From CAZNFR01 sp964572225 (GTDB taxonomy: Bacteria > Bacteroidota > Bacteroidia > Bacteroidales > GCA-2748055): a DNA stretch of 28,808 bases. How positions within the stretch are numbered: the stretch's first letter is position 1; each line of letters opens with the position of its first letter. The notes beneath the pieces are model-generated. The model searched no databases. It was not told where the DNA came from and was given only the letters and a program-made list of their open reading frames with translations. A program made the translations under genes and the position numbers. The DNA is taken from positions 1 to 28,808 of the forward strand of contig CAZNFR010000043.1 of the NCBI GenBank assembly GCA_964572225.1, given 5' to 3'. Shown one piece after another: positions 8,222 to 17,800 of the stretch.

Positions 8222-10234
8222 TTACCTTTTAACCATGAAACGGGAGGAATAAATTTTGTTTTTACCTTCAAGAGTTAGAACATATACTCCATTAGTGAAG
8301 AGGTCTGAATCCAATGAAAGCTCGTATTTTTCCTGAGTTCCTGTAATTTTTCTGGAAAGGATCTGCTGTCCGTTCAAATTTATTATACTAAGCGTAATGG
8401 AATTACCCTGAAGCTCCTGAAGATCAATAGTCATATAATCCACAACCGGGTTAGGGTAGAAGCAAACCTCCTGGTGATCTTTCATAAAACCGGGTATGGA
8501 ATTCAGGATGTCCTCCCTTGTAAATTGAAGCAGTTCAATTCCTTTACCACCAACCGGATCGAGATTCCTGCTGTACTGTTTATCTGAGGCATTGTTCCAA
8601 TGCTCATGCACACCCAGCGAACCCATTGGAGTACCATCATCCTCGGGGTCATAAATTATTCCATCTGCCCAGAGTTCAGGATCCGCTGCCTGATGAAGAT
8701 AATCGTCGGTTCCATAATAATTGGGAAATGCTTCATCACCCCAGTCGTCCGTATTATACTCGGTTCTCAGGAAATCAAAACCTACCGATGAAATGGCAAC
8801 AGGATCAAGGGATAAAAAGAGGGAAGAGGTGTAATCACCGTTAAAGGGTGCCATGTCGTATTTCCTGGGTTCTCTTAGTTCATGAGGTTTTCCGCCCCAT
8901 AAAGCGTCCAGCACGTATAACATGGTGTTGCCACCAAGCTTTTCATGTCCCATTATATCCGTTAAAACCCGGTATTTACCGTATCCCTCATTCATAGGAA
9001 GACTTTGATCAGGTGCCACGAGTCCCGGATGGAGATGGCTTGCGGCATCGCGGGTGTGGGAGCCAAAGTGGCTCTTTGCGAACATGGTAACCCCTCCTCT
9101 AAGGTGACCTTTCAGGGCAGCAATGTTGATTACATAATCAGCCTCTTCAAGCTGCAAATAAAGTTTATCCGCTTTAGCATTGGATCCCAGTACACTTCCA
9201 CGGTCGGAATAAAAAACGGTCTCCACATTGGATTTAATGGAAAGAGTTCGTCCATGATCTTCACAATCAACCACTTTATTGCCATTTATTCCAATCACGT
9301 TCACATCCGGAAATTCATCATTGATAATTTCGAAATAAATATTATTGAAGTTATTATGAGGATCTCCGACATAGATCATATCCTCAGGTACTCCGGCTTC
9401 ATTAACCAATTGGTCAATGACAGCAAGGATTGAATAGGGTGAGGTTGCGGTCATATGCGGAGGGAAACTACCCCAAACCGTTTTATCCTCCTGTCTCAAA
9501 TCACTGCTGAATGTGTGTGAGAGACCAATTCCCTGATTATTGGTTTTAATATAGAAGGTTTCTCCGGACTGATAACCCACGTAGTCATTCCATTTCCTTA
9601 CATTATGGAAGTGAAAAATCATATCCCAGGCTTCAGAAGTTGTATTTACAGATAGTAGTTCTCTTATGGAGAATGCCATCATATCCTTGATTACTTTCTC
9701 ATCATTGTTTTTCCGGAGAAAATAAACATCATCATCCTCATCAATATAACCATCTTTATTCACAGTTTGCGTGCATGCTGAATTGGTGGCATCCGGATTC
9801 CAGGTCCAGACTACCCGTCCGGGAGCCACATCCAGTGCAGTACCCACAGGTTCATTGGCGGGATGTTCATATTCCTCCATAAATAGTTCCGATGCTTTCA
9901 CGGAAACCGGGTTTAGATTAAACGCATAAATCGCAAAACTCAGGGCAGCGGCCAAGGCCAGAAATCCGAGCATATATCTGGATTCCTTAAAAAACCTGCG
10001 GGCTTTTTTGAAAACCACCAGAGAAGCCATCATACCTGAGATCCATACAATAAAGGTAGTCATAAAAGGGGCTGCGGCCCTGACGCATGGATAACTCGCC
10101 CTGGAAGGTTTTGGAATTACGCGGAAAAGGAACCATAAGGTGGAGAGGATCCCAACCAGTAAGATCAGAATTTTGGAATTTCTGTCCTTCCGGGAATAGA
10201 AATTGGTCAGAATTTTTCTGATGTAGTTTTGCAT
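8222..10234 (-). CDS. DUF362 protein with three N-terminal membrane helices and a T9SS type A sorting domain
   Basis: 670 residues, function unknown. The N terminus has three hydrophobic segments at about 21-40, 52-75 and 87-110, with the motif SYPCVRAAAP between the first two, recalling other Bacteroidota DUF362 proteins. The central DUF362 domain includes YVGDPHNNFNNIYFEII, DYVINIAALKGHLRGGVTMFAKSHFG and a later LSLDPVAISSVGFDFLRTE; these resemble the DUF362 core (VxxxxLKxHxxxxxTxxxKNxFG and DPVAxD). The C-terminal 75 residues form a T9SS type A sorting domain (FYPNPVVDYMTI ... NGVYVLTLEGKN ... RFMVKR). I see no ferredoxin-type cysteine clusters. A multi-spanning N terminus together with an outer-membrane export tail is unusual. 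It stands upstream of the heparinase gene and is probably its own unit, ended by the hairpin at 8170-8201. Confidence 0.85.
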   Translation of the reverse strand: MQNYIRKILTNFYSRKDRNSKILILLVGILSTLWFLFRVIPKPSRASYPCVRAAAPFMTTFIVWISGMMASLVVFKKARRFFKESRYMLGFLALAAALSFAIYAFNLNPVSVKASELFMEEYEHPANEPVGTALDVAPGRVVWTWNPDATNSACTQTVNKDGYIDEDDDVYFLRKNNDEKVIKDMMAFSIRELLSVNTTSEAWDMIFHFHNVRKWNDYVGYQSGETFYIKTNNQGIGLSHTFSSDLRQEDKTVWGSFPPHMTATSPYSILAVIDQLVNEAGVPEDMIYVGDPHNNFNNIYFEIINDEFPDVNVIGINGNKVVDCEDHGRTLSIKSNVETVFYSDRGSVLGSNAKADKLYLQLEEADYVINIAALKGHLRGGVTMFAKSHFGSHTRDAASHLHPGLVAPDQSLPMNEGYGKYRVLTDIMGHEKLGGNTMLYVLDALWGGKPHELREPRKYDMAPFNGDYTSSLFLSLDPVAISSVGFDFLRTEYNTDDWGDEAFPNYYGTDDYLHQAADPELWADGIIYDPEDDGTPMGSLGVHEHWNNASDKQYSRNLDPVGGKGIELLQFTREDILNSIPGFMKDHQEVCFYPNPVVDYMTIDLQELQGNSITLSIINLNGQQILSRKITGTQEKYELSLDSDLFTNGVYVLTLEGKNKIYSSRFMVKR

Positions 10235-10561
10235 ATCGTTAGTTTAATTGGTTGATTGAATCTATAAAGATAATCAATCCTTTCGACTGATTTTATAGAT
10301 TTGCAAATAATTGGATTCCATTCCATTGATTTAGATACATTCCATGCTAGGGAGCTTCCAATGACTCCCGAAGTCCATTCTTAAAAGGTCTGATTTCACC
10401 CTTCGTAATTAACCGGGAAGGAGCCTTGCACACGAAGAGGTCCGGAAAAATATTGTAAAGTGGAAGAAATACCTGGAATATACTTTGATAACGGACTTTG
10501 CGACATAGATGGAAAATTCTATATTTGTCTACCTTAATAATCAGATTTTAATACTCCGAAA
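10235..10561. other. Divergent intergenic region between the DUF362 and GH130 genes
   Basis: This 327-bp gap holds the GH130 promoter (10497-10527). Near the DUF362 start there is a short inverted repeat, TTGATT (10252-10257) / AATCAA (10272-10277), that could be an operator. The hexamer ATTCCA recurs at about 10314-10350. I find no clear TAnnTTTG box for the DUF362 gene and no convincing small ORF or RNA gene. Confidence 0.5.
10497..10527 (+). promoter_or_regulatory. Bacteroidota-type promoter of the GH130 gene
   Basis: TTTG (10497-10500) and TATATTTG (10520-10527) match the -33 TTTG and -7 TAnnTTTG elements of the primary sigma factor of Bacteroidota. The spacer is exactly 19 nt, as in the consensus. 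The expected start site, near 10533, leaves a leader of about 30 nt before the ATG at 10562. This is the best promoter match I found in the window. Confidence 0.75.
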
Positions 10562-11749
10562 ATGAATAAGAAAAAATTCTCTGCAAGACATACTGCACTT
10601 GAAAAAGAATACAAAAAACTCATAAAGAGAAAAAATAAAAAAATTAAACCCGGAAATGGCATCTACTTCCGGTATAAGTATCCGGTTCTGACAGCTGCCA
10701 ATGCACCCCTGGAATGGAGGTATGATCTTAACCCTTCAACCAACCCCTGTCTGATGGAAAGACTGGGAATTAATGCAGCCTTTAATGCCGGAGCCATAGA
10801 AATGGATGGAAGGGTATGCATGGTCGTTCGTGTAGAAGGATGGGACCGAAAATCGTTTTTCGCCATTGCCGAAAGTAAGAACGGCATAGATAATTGGACC
10901 TTCAGGAAAAAACCCATTCTTCTACCGGAAACCGAAAATCCGGATGTCAACGTATATGACATGAGACTGACAAGACACGAAGATGGATGGATTTATGGAG
11001 TCTTTTGTACGGAAAGAAAGGATCCCAAAGCTCCCGAAGGGGATACTTCCTCTGCGGTGGCTTCCGCAGGAATTGTTCGCACCAAGGATCTTGAAAACTG
11101 GGAACGATTACCAGATCTGGTTACTACCGGGGGACAACAGAGGAATGTAGTGATACATCCTGAACTGGTAAACGGAAAATATGCTTTTTACACAAGACCA
11201 CAGGATGGGTTTATTGAAACCGGATCAGGTGGGGGTATTGCCTGGGGACTGGCTGACTCAATTGAAAATCCGGTTATTAGGGAGGAGACCATAGTTGATG
11301 AAAAGATCTACCATACGATAAAGGAATTGAAAAACGGGCAGGGTCCTGCCCCGATCAAAACGGCTCATGGCTGGTTGCATCTCGCACACGGAGTTAGAAA
11401 TTGTGCTGCTGGGCTTCGGTATGTACTTTATATGTTCATGACCGACCTAAAGGATCCCAATAAGTTGATATATAGTCCGGGTGGGTACTTTATGGCTCCC
11501 GAAGGTGAAGAGAGGATAGGGGATGTTTCCAACGTACTTTTCACCAATGGTTGGGTTGAAAGAAAAAACGGAGAGGTCCTGATCTATTATGCTTCATCAG
11601 ACACCCGCATGCATGTTGCCAGTACTTCCGTCGACAAATTGGTAGATTATGTTATGAACACCCCTGCAGATGGATTCAGAACGGGTGAATCTGTCAAGAC
11701 CCGGATTGAACTTATTGAAATGAATCAAAAATATCTTAAGAAGAAATAG
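10562..11749 (+). CDS. GH130 4-O-beta-D-mannosyl-D-glucose phosphorylase
   Basis: Cytoplasmic enzyme (no signal peptide) that phosphorolyses beta-1,4-mannosyl-glucose to alpha-mannose 1-phosphate and glucose. The 395 residues match the Bacteroides mannosylglucose phosphorylase type almost end to end by eye: RYKYPVLTAANAPLEWRYDL (37-56), NPCLMERLGINAAFNAGAI, NVYDMRLT with predicted proton donor Asp133, QQRNVVIHPE, YTRPQDGFIETGSGGGI, the LHLAHGVRNCAAGLRYVLY block, and ASSDTRMHVA. These features place it in GH130 subfamily 1, not among the mannosyl-N-acetylglucosamine or mannooligosaccharide phosphorylases. In Bacteroides this enzyme works after mannobiose 2-epimerase in mannan catabolism; no epimerase is in the window. 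It has its own consensus promoter, is followed 69 bp later by the nucleoside-hydrolase-like gene, and lies close to an SSS symporter that could supply substrate. Confidence 0.93.
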   Translation: MNKKKFSARHTALEKEYKKLIKRKNKKIKPGNGIYFRYKYPVLTAANAPLEWRYDLNPSTNPCLMERLGINAAFNAGAIEMDGRVCMVVRVEGWDRKSFFAIAESKNGIDNWTFRKKPILLPETENPDVNVYDMRLTRHEDGWIYGVFCTERKDPKAPEGDTSSAVASAGIVRTKDLENWERLPDLVTTGGQQRNVVIHPELVNGKYAFYTRPQDGFIETGSGGGIAWGLADSIENPVIREETIVDEKIYHTIKELKNGQGPAPIKTAHGWLHLAHGVRNCAAGLRYVLYMFMTDLKDPNKLIYSPGGYFMAPEGEERIGDVSNVLFTNGWVERKNGEVLIYYASSDTRMHVASTSVDKLVDYVMNTPADGFRTGESVKTRIELIEMNQKYLKKK

Positions 11750-11818
11750 TAAAATTCTCGCATACTAACCTTTCCTGACTGAGGACCATAAGTAGGAAGG
11801 GATCTTTATTTACGGGGT

Positions 11819-12820
11819 ATGGGCATTTTTTCCAGCATGAAATATGGCTTTAAAAGGGCTATAATTTTCTTTTTAATTATCGGTGTAATCTCTGTCCTGG
11901 TTATCACCTTTACCAATATTGCCGGTGACAGATTATTTCGGCAAGAATCCGTTAAAATGATCATCGATACGGATGCATGGTTTTCGGATGGTGATCTATT
12001 TACCCTATCCAGAGCCCTTAAATCAAAGGAGATTATTCTTGAAGGCATCACTGTGGTAAATAATGAATTACATCCTAAGTCTGGTGTAAATGGTCTGGAT
12101 TCGAGTTTAACAATCCTGGGAGATTTTCTAAAAGCGCTCGAAAGAACAGATGTTTTTCTAAAGCCAGGAGCCGGCAGAATGCTCGGGATCCTTGAGCCTG
12201 AAAAACCCATTACTTCCGAGGCCAGTGAGTTTATCATTCAGAAGGCCACTGAAACAGGCAGGAAAGATCGGCTATCTATTCTTTGCTTAGGCCCATTGAC
12301 CAATGTCGCCTCAGCCATTATTCAGAAACCTGAAATTGCAGGTAAACTTAAAATATATTTTTTAGGCAGCTTGTTAGATCCCAAAGCCCGGATATGGAAT
12401 AAGAATGAATTAAACTGCAGAAGCGATTTGCATGCACTTGATTTTATACTAAACAACAAAGAGTTAGAACTAATCATTTTACCTCTAAACGTGGGATCCG
12501 AGTTAAGTTTTGAATTTGAGGAATTAAGTGATTTACTGTCGGGTGTGATTCAGCCATGGAATTTTATTTATACAAAACTTAACCTTAAAGTAGATGGTAA
12601 AAAAGAGCTTGTCCTGCCGGAACTGGCATTGATTGAGGCAATTCTTGAGCCCGAATATGCTAAATTGGAAAGTATCCTGCCTCCTCCAGAGAATGATCAA
12701 CATTCCATAAGTGTTTTAAGTCGAATTAATGCGGAGTTAATGAATGCAGAATTCTCCTCAGTTGTCTTAAGCGATAAACGTAAATCGGACATTCTCCAAA
12801 AGAATGACAATACACCCTAA
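11819..12820 (+). CDS. Membrane-anchored nucleoside hydrolase-like protein, probably catalytically altered
   Basis: 333 residues. One N-terminal membrane segment (about 14-33) would leave the rest outside the cytoplasm. The body follows the inosine-uridine nucleoside hydrolase fold: MIIDTDAWFSDGD (47-59) at the Ca2+/ribose Asp cluster, LCLGPLTNVASAI (about 156-167), and NELNCRSDLHAL (196-207) matching the family E-x-N...D-x-x-A motif (Glu197, Asn199, Asp203). Two key sites differ. The usual D-D pair after DTD reads G-D (Gly58-Asp59) with a shifted Asp57, and the C-terminal His-Asp of 'HDALA' reads Pro267-Glu268 in LPELAL. It may therefore lack N-ribohydrolase activity or act on another ligand. 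It follows the GH130 gene by 69 bp on the same strand, probably in one transcript. The start at 11819 is the first ATG; Met7 is an alternative. Confidence 0.75.
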   Translation: MGIFSSMKYGFKRAIIFFLIIGVISVLVITFTNIAGDRLFRQESVKMIIDTDAWFSDGDLFTLSRALKSKEIILEGITVVNNELHPKSGVNGLDSSLTILGDFLKALERTDVFLKPGAGRMLGILEPEKPITSEASEFIIQKATETGRKDRLSILCLGPLTNVASAIIQKPEIAGKLKIYFLGSLLDPKARIWNKNELNCRSDLHALDFILNNKELELIILPLNVGSELSFEFEELSDLLSGVIQPWNFIYTKLNLKVDGKKELVLPELALIEAILEPEYAKLESILPPPENDQHSISVLSRINAELMNAEFSSVVLSDKRKSDILQKNDNTP

Positions 12821-12835
12821 TTTTACAGGGTTTTT
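12814..12835 (+). terminator. Rho-independent terminator of the GH130/nucleoside-hydrolase-like unit
   Basis: ACCCT (12814-12818) pairs with AGGGT (12827-12831) around an 8-nt loop and runs into five T residues (12831-12835). The stem overlaps the stop codon of the + gene and the T tract covers the stop of the convergent SSS gene. It is compact, with only a 13-bp gap between the two stops. Confidence 0.5.
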
Positions 12836-14690
12836 AATCCTCCAGCTTATCCCACCAGGTTTTTTTCATTACAACAAACACCACCACAACGAGTCCGATC
12901 GTAATTAGGAGTGGAGTTACTTGCTTGATCACCAAATAAATAGGCATCGCAACAAAAGCTGTCTGACCGATAATCCCCATCAGGATGTTAAACATATCCC
13001 TTTTGAAATTGGTGTTTTTTTTGAATCCTGGATGATCCATTACCACAAGTTCATGGACGGGTTTCCAGAACCCCCAGGGCCTTACGCTATGATAGAATTT
13101 CTTCAGCACCTCCATATCGGTTGGCCTATACAGATAGGTTCCCAAAATGGAACCGATCAAAGATATCACAAGAATTACCGGAAAGAAATAAAGAAAACGG
13201 ATATCCGGTGCTGCAGAGGGGAAAAGTCCTTCGAGCAGCCCGGTCCAAAGCAGGGGTGCAGCACTGGCTGCCATTCCAAATAACATTCCCATAAAGAAAC
13301 CATAGGAATTAAACCTCCACCAATACCATTTAAGTACATTGGAAGCTACATACCCACCCCAAAGTGCAGATACTATGATTTGCAGGAGCTGGTTCACATT
13401 TTTGGAAGCCATACCCACGAAAATAGAGATAATTACAAATATTATCCCGGAAGAATAATTGGATAATTTGATTTGGTTGTTACTTGCTTTCCTGTTTATA
13501 TATTTCAGATAAAGATCATTTGTAATATAGGCCTGGGCAGCATTTAGTGTTCCTGCAAAGGTCGACATAAAAGCTGCAAGGAGTCCGGCCAACAGTAATC
13601 CTAATAATCCGGCCGGAACAAACTGGTTTATTGCCGAAGGTAATACCTGCTCATAGTCTAAATTCCCGGCGACCATTAGGTCAAGCTGATCATAAAAAAG
13701 GATTCCAAGAACTGCGAATCCGGCAATCATAAGGTAACGGGTTGGCATCAGGATCACGCTTACAAAACCACTCATTTTTGCTGCATCACTGGGTGATTTT
13801 GTGGCGAGTATTTTTTGCATATCATAGGTAGGGGTTGGCCCGGCCAGGCTCACAAGAAAGCCCTTGCAAACCATCATCATAAAAAAAGCTGTAAACAATT
13901 GATATCCATCTTCTCTGATTTTAGCCTGAACATCGGCTATTTTTGTTGTCCAGTCTATGTCCAGGGTCCAGTCAAAAAAGGGTGAAGCCCAGCCATCAGG
14001 AACATTCAGGATATTGCCGTCCAGAGCCTTCATGGCAATGATGGCAATAATGAATGCAGAAACTGTCATTATGGTATATTGGATAACATCGGCCAGGACA
14101 ATGCTGACCATTCCCCCGAGAACAGCATAAAATACGGCAAAAACGGTAAATGCAATTCCATACAGGTGAGGAATAAATTCAGGGCGTATATCCAGATTCA
14201 GATACTGATTTACAAACTCCCAGGGAATAAATATCTCCATAAACTTACCCAGTCCTATAAAGCCGTAAGCCAAAAAACCCAGGCTGTTGGCAATGGCAAA
14301 AATTACAATAACCATATGGGAAAGCTTTGAACCGAAGTCGTTCCCAAACCGGGAGGTTATCCATTCTGCTCCTGTTGTAACATTAGATCTCCTAAGCCAG
14401 GCAGACAAGTAAACCATCAGAAAGATCTGATTAAAAACCGGCCATAACCAGGGAAGCCAGATGGATTTGAGACCATAAACAAACAAAGCAGTTACCAGCC
14501 ACATAGTACCTGAAATGTCAAACATTCCGGAGGCATTGGATAGACCCAGCATATACCATGGAAGCTTATTTCCACCCAACAGGTATTCTCCTTTACTGGA
14601 TTGGGCTCTCTTTTTGAGAATTAACCCAAGGAAGCTTATAATAAGCAGATAAGTCAGGATTATCAGGATATCAATTAGTTGTAGTCGCAT
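12834..14690 (-). CDS. Sodium:solute symporter (SSS/SLC5 family), putative sugar transporter
   Basis: 618 residues and about 14 hydrophobic helices spread over the full length, normal for the family. Family features: the N-terminal helix and loop KKRAQSSKGEYLLGGNKLPWYMLGLSNASGMFDISG (split: KKRAQSSKGEYLLGG, then NKLPWYMLGLSNASG), the TGAEWITSRFG segment after helix 3, and LLAAFMSTFAGTLNAAQAY, matching the SSS signature around the second Na+ site. It should import a solute with Na+ across the inner membrane. The substrate is not readable from sequence. The closeness of the GH130 phosphorylase, and the cation symporter beside mannosylglucose phosphorylase in Bacteroides mannan operons, suggest a sugar or disaccharide (inference). 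It faces the GH130 unit tail to tail and is divergent from the hybrid kinase gene. Confidence 0.88.
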   Translation of the reverse strand: MRLQLIDILIILTYLLIISFLGLILKKRAQSSKGEYLLGGNKLPWYMLGLSNASGMFDISGTMWLVTALFVYGLKSIWLPWLWPVFNQIFLMVYLSAWLRRSNVTTGAEWITSRFGNDFGSKLSHMVIVIFAIANSLGFLAYGFIGLGKFMEIFIPWEFVNQYLNLDIRPEFIPHLYGIAFTVFAVFYAVLGGMVSIVLADVIQYTIMTVSAFIIAIIAMKALDGNILNVPDGWASPFFDWTLDIDWTTKIADVQAKIREDGYQLFTAFFMMMVCKGFLVSLAGPTPTYDMQKILATKSPSDAAKMSGFVSVILMPTRYLMIAGFAVLGILFYDQLDLMVAGNLDYEQVLPSAINQFVPAGLLGLLLAGLLAAFMSTFAGTLNAAQAYITNDLYLKYINRKASNNQIKLSNYSSGIIFVIISIFVGMASKNVNQLLQIIVSALWGGYVASNVLKWYWWRFNSYGFFMGMLFGMAASAAPLLWTGLLEGLFPSAAPDIRFLYFFPVILVISLIGSILGTYLYRPTDMEVLKKFYHSVRPWGFWKPVHELVVMDHPGFKKNTNFKRDMFNILMGIIGQTAFVAMPIYLVIKQVTPLLITIGLVVVVFVVMKKTWWDKLED

Positions 14691-14719
14691 TTCAGGTGCA
14701 GTTTAAGAATGGCAAAAAG

Positions 14720-14748
14720 CAAAAATAAAAAATTCACTTAAAGAACAA
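14720..14748 (-). promoter_or_regulatory. Bacteroidota-type promoter of the SSS symporter gene
   Basis: On the minus strand, TTG (14748-14746) is followed after 18 nt by TATTTTTG (14727-14720), a full TAnnTTTG -7 box. The box ends about 30 nt before the ATG at 14690. The -33 element is only TTG and the region is A/T-rich, so the match is less decisive than the GH130 promoter. Confidence 0.5.
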
Positions 14749-14830
14749 TTCTAAAGTAGGAAATAAATCAAAAAATCCTTATTTTGTGCTTATAAAGCGG
14801 TATTAATTTAATAAAGGATTTCCTCAGGAA

Positions 14831-17800
14831 ATGTCGAAAGAATATCCGGAAGTGAGCGATAAATTACAGGAGAAACTCCGCCTATCCCATAAGACCATTG
14901 AAACCCTGAAAGAGGAAGTCAGGCTCCTTCAAAATATCACCTCATTATCAAACGAAATTTTCCTTATTACGAATCAGGTAGGGGAAATTCTGCTCACCGC
15001 CGGAGCTCTGACGAAACTTCTTGGCTACAGTCAGAATGACCTCTTGAACAAAAAAATCTCAGGCTATGTCCATCCTGATGACAGCATTGCCTTTGATGAT
15101 TACCTGGCAAAATTGACTCGTTCCGGAAAGCCCCTGGGGATGATATTCAGATTCCGGAACTCAAACCACCGCTATCTTTGGTTTGAATCCACCGGCCGTA
15201 TTGTGGGAAAGGAGGTTAAGCAAGATAATATATTATTGATATTCACGGATATATCTGAAAGAATAAGTTTAAAGACCGATTTACAACAGTCGGAAAACCG
15301 TTTTAAAAAACTGGTTGAAAACCTGCCCTTCGTAATTTTCCGGTACAGTAAAAATCTAAAACATATCTATGCTTCACCTAATGTTTCCGGACTACTTCCT
15401 TTTGAAGCTGATGAATTGATAGGTACAGGGTATGATGAATTGGGATTTGATGAAGAAAAGGTCAGATTTTTTGAGATATCCGTTCAACAGGTCATTGATT
15501 CAGGAGAACCCGTCCATAAAGAGTTTTCTCAGCAAACCCAGAAAGGACTGTTGTTTCTTGAATGGGAGCTTTTTCCGGAATTTGATAATCATCAAAGAGT
15601 TACCAGTGTTTTAGGGATAATCAAAGATGTAACGGAAGAGATTCTTTCAAAACGGGAACTTCTGAAATCCCGTGAAATACTTGCTGCAAGTGAGAGGCTG
15701 CTGTCGTCCGGGAGTTTTACCTGCAATCTAAAAAATGGAGAAATTTTTTGGAGCGAAGGTATGCACTTCCTTATGAATCGTAAGATGACAGAATTGACTC
15801 TGGGCATGGATGACTTAAAGGATTATCTATCAGAAACTGATTTTCATTTCCTGAAAGACGAAATGAACCATGTCTCTGCCACCAGAAAAAGCAGCAAGTT
15901 TGATCTTACTTTTATTGTTGATCTGGGTATTACCAAAACCTTCCTCGTGGAGCTTCATCCGGATCCTTCATTCAATGAAAACAATCCGAAGATACTCGGA
16001 ATTGTCAAAGATGAAACCGTTTTGAGGAACATCACAGAGAGCCTTTCCCAAACCGAGGAAAAGTTCAAGCTAATATTTGAGACTATACCGGATGCGGTCT
16101 CCCTGACGCGACTTACAGACGGACTTTTCATAGATGTTAATGAGGGATTCTTAAATCTGACTGGTTACCGGTACAAAGAAGTTATTAATCAGACAAGCGT
16201 GGAAATTGGCTTGTTTAAGAATCTTCGGGCCCGGGAGGAATTTGTTGCAGGAGTAAGGAAAGGACCTGTCATAAATCAGGATCTCGTCTTTTTCGATAAG
16301 AAAGGAAGAGCCGTGGAAGTATTGATATCCGCTGCTCCCATCATAATAGGGAATGAAGATCTCCTTATTTCCATATTCCGAGATGTTTCGGAGATTAAAA
16401 GAAAAGAAAGGCTCCTTAAATTAAATAACCTTAAGATTCGGGAAAGCGAGGATAAGTTCGCAGCATTTTTTGATCATTCTCCTGATGGAATAGCCATTGC
16501 GGATGAATCAGGAATTATTCAGGAATGGAACCTAAGCCTGGAGTTATTCACCGGTATTAAGGCCAGAGATGCGATTGGTAAAGATGTCTATTTCATCCAG
16601 GAGCACATTGAAAAATACAATATTGGAAAGAAGGAAAAGAAAGATATACAAAAAGCCAGAATCATAAGTTTTTTTGAATCGGCCCAAAATGAATTCCTGA
16701 CCCGAAAATTTGAAATTGACCTGCTTATACCCCATGTGGGTAGAAAGCAACTTGAGAATATCATATTCTCCATTAAAACCCAACGAGGAAGCAGAATCGG
16801 TCTTATAAGCAGGGATGTTACCGAAGAAAAAAAGGCCTCAGAAAATGCCCTTCTCTACAAATATATTTTCGATTATTATGAAGATGGTGTGGCTATCCTG
16901 GATACCAACGGATATTACCTGGAAACCAATAATGCTCATGAAAAAATTACGGGGTTTAAAGCAAAGGAATGCAAATTAAAAAATCCTTCACTTTTTTTTG
17001 GTGAGAAATTATTTGCCGAAATATTCAAAGTGTACGATTACCAGGGGGCCTTTGAAGGGGAACATACCGCAAAATCAAAGGATGGGAATGAGGTGATTGT
17101 AGACTTTCTTATGTTCCCCGTTTTTTTTGAAGATAAACCCATTTGTATCGTAGCAATCATAAGGGATATTACAAACCGAAAAAAAGCTCAGCAGGAACTG
17201 CTTCAGGCAAAAAGAAGAGCCGAAGAGGCCGACCGGTTGAAAACCGCTTTTCTGTCAAACATGTCTCATGAGATCAGAACTCCGATGAATTCCATCATTG
17301 GATTTTCTAATCTGCTTAAAAATCCAAAAATTTCTGATAATCAAAGAGAAAAGTATATTAAGTATATAAACAAAAATGGAGAAAATCTGCTAAACCTTGT
17401 TGGAGATATTATCGATATTGCCAAAATTGAGTCCAACGAGCTTAGAATCAATAAAAAACAATGTGATCTCAGGGAATTGTTGGAAGAGGTTAATGAAAGC
17501 ATGTTTAAAGTGCTGGAGCTTGAGAAAAAGGAAGAAAAGGTCAGGCTTATCCTGAAAGAGACCAATCATAACAAGGTATCTATTTTCACAGACTGCTTCA
17601 GATTGAGGCAGATCCTGGTAAATCTTATCCACAATGCCATAAAATTTACTTCTGAAGGGTTTATCGAATTCGGATACATTCAGGCCCAACCAGAGGAATT
17701 GCTTTTTCATGTTAAAGATACCGGGATGGGGATCCCGGAAGAACTTAAAAGTTCGGTGTTTGAAAGGTTCAGAAAACTTGAGAATTCACGACAGAAGCTC

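Noticed and set aside
9005..9433. 142-codon + strand ORF opposite the DUF362 gene
   Set aside because: It lies wholly antisense to a well-supported coding domain and shows no recognisable protein features.
10252..10277. TTGATT/AATCAA inverted repeat as a defined operator
   Set aside because: Only 6 bp per arm in A/T-rich DNA and no regulator nearby; noted within the intergenic entry only.
11770..11805. Imperfect CCTTTCCT...AGGAAGG hairpin after the GH130 gene as a terminator
   Set aside because: The stem has a bulge, the loop is long and no T tract follows; the next gene is probably co-transcribed.
14776..14830. TATTTTG upstream of the hybrid kinase as a -7 box
   Set aside because: It is one base short of TAnnTTTG and has no matching -33 element.
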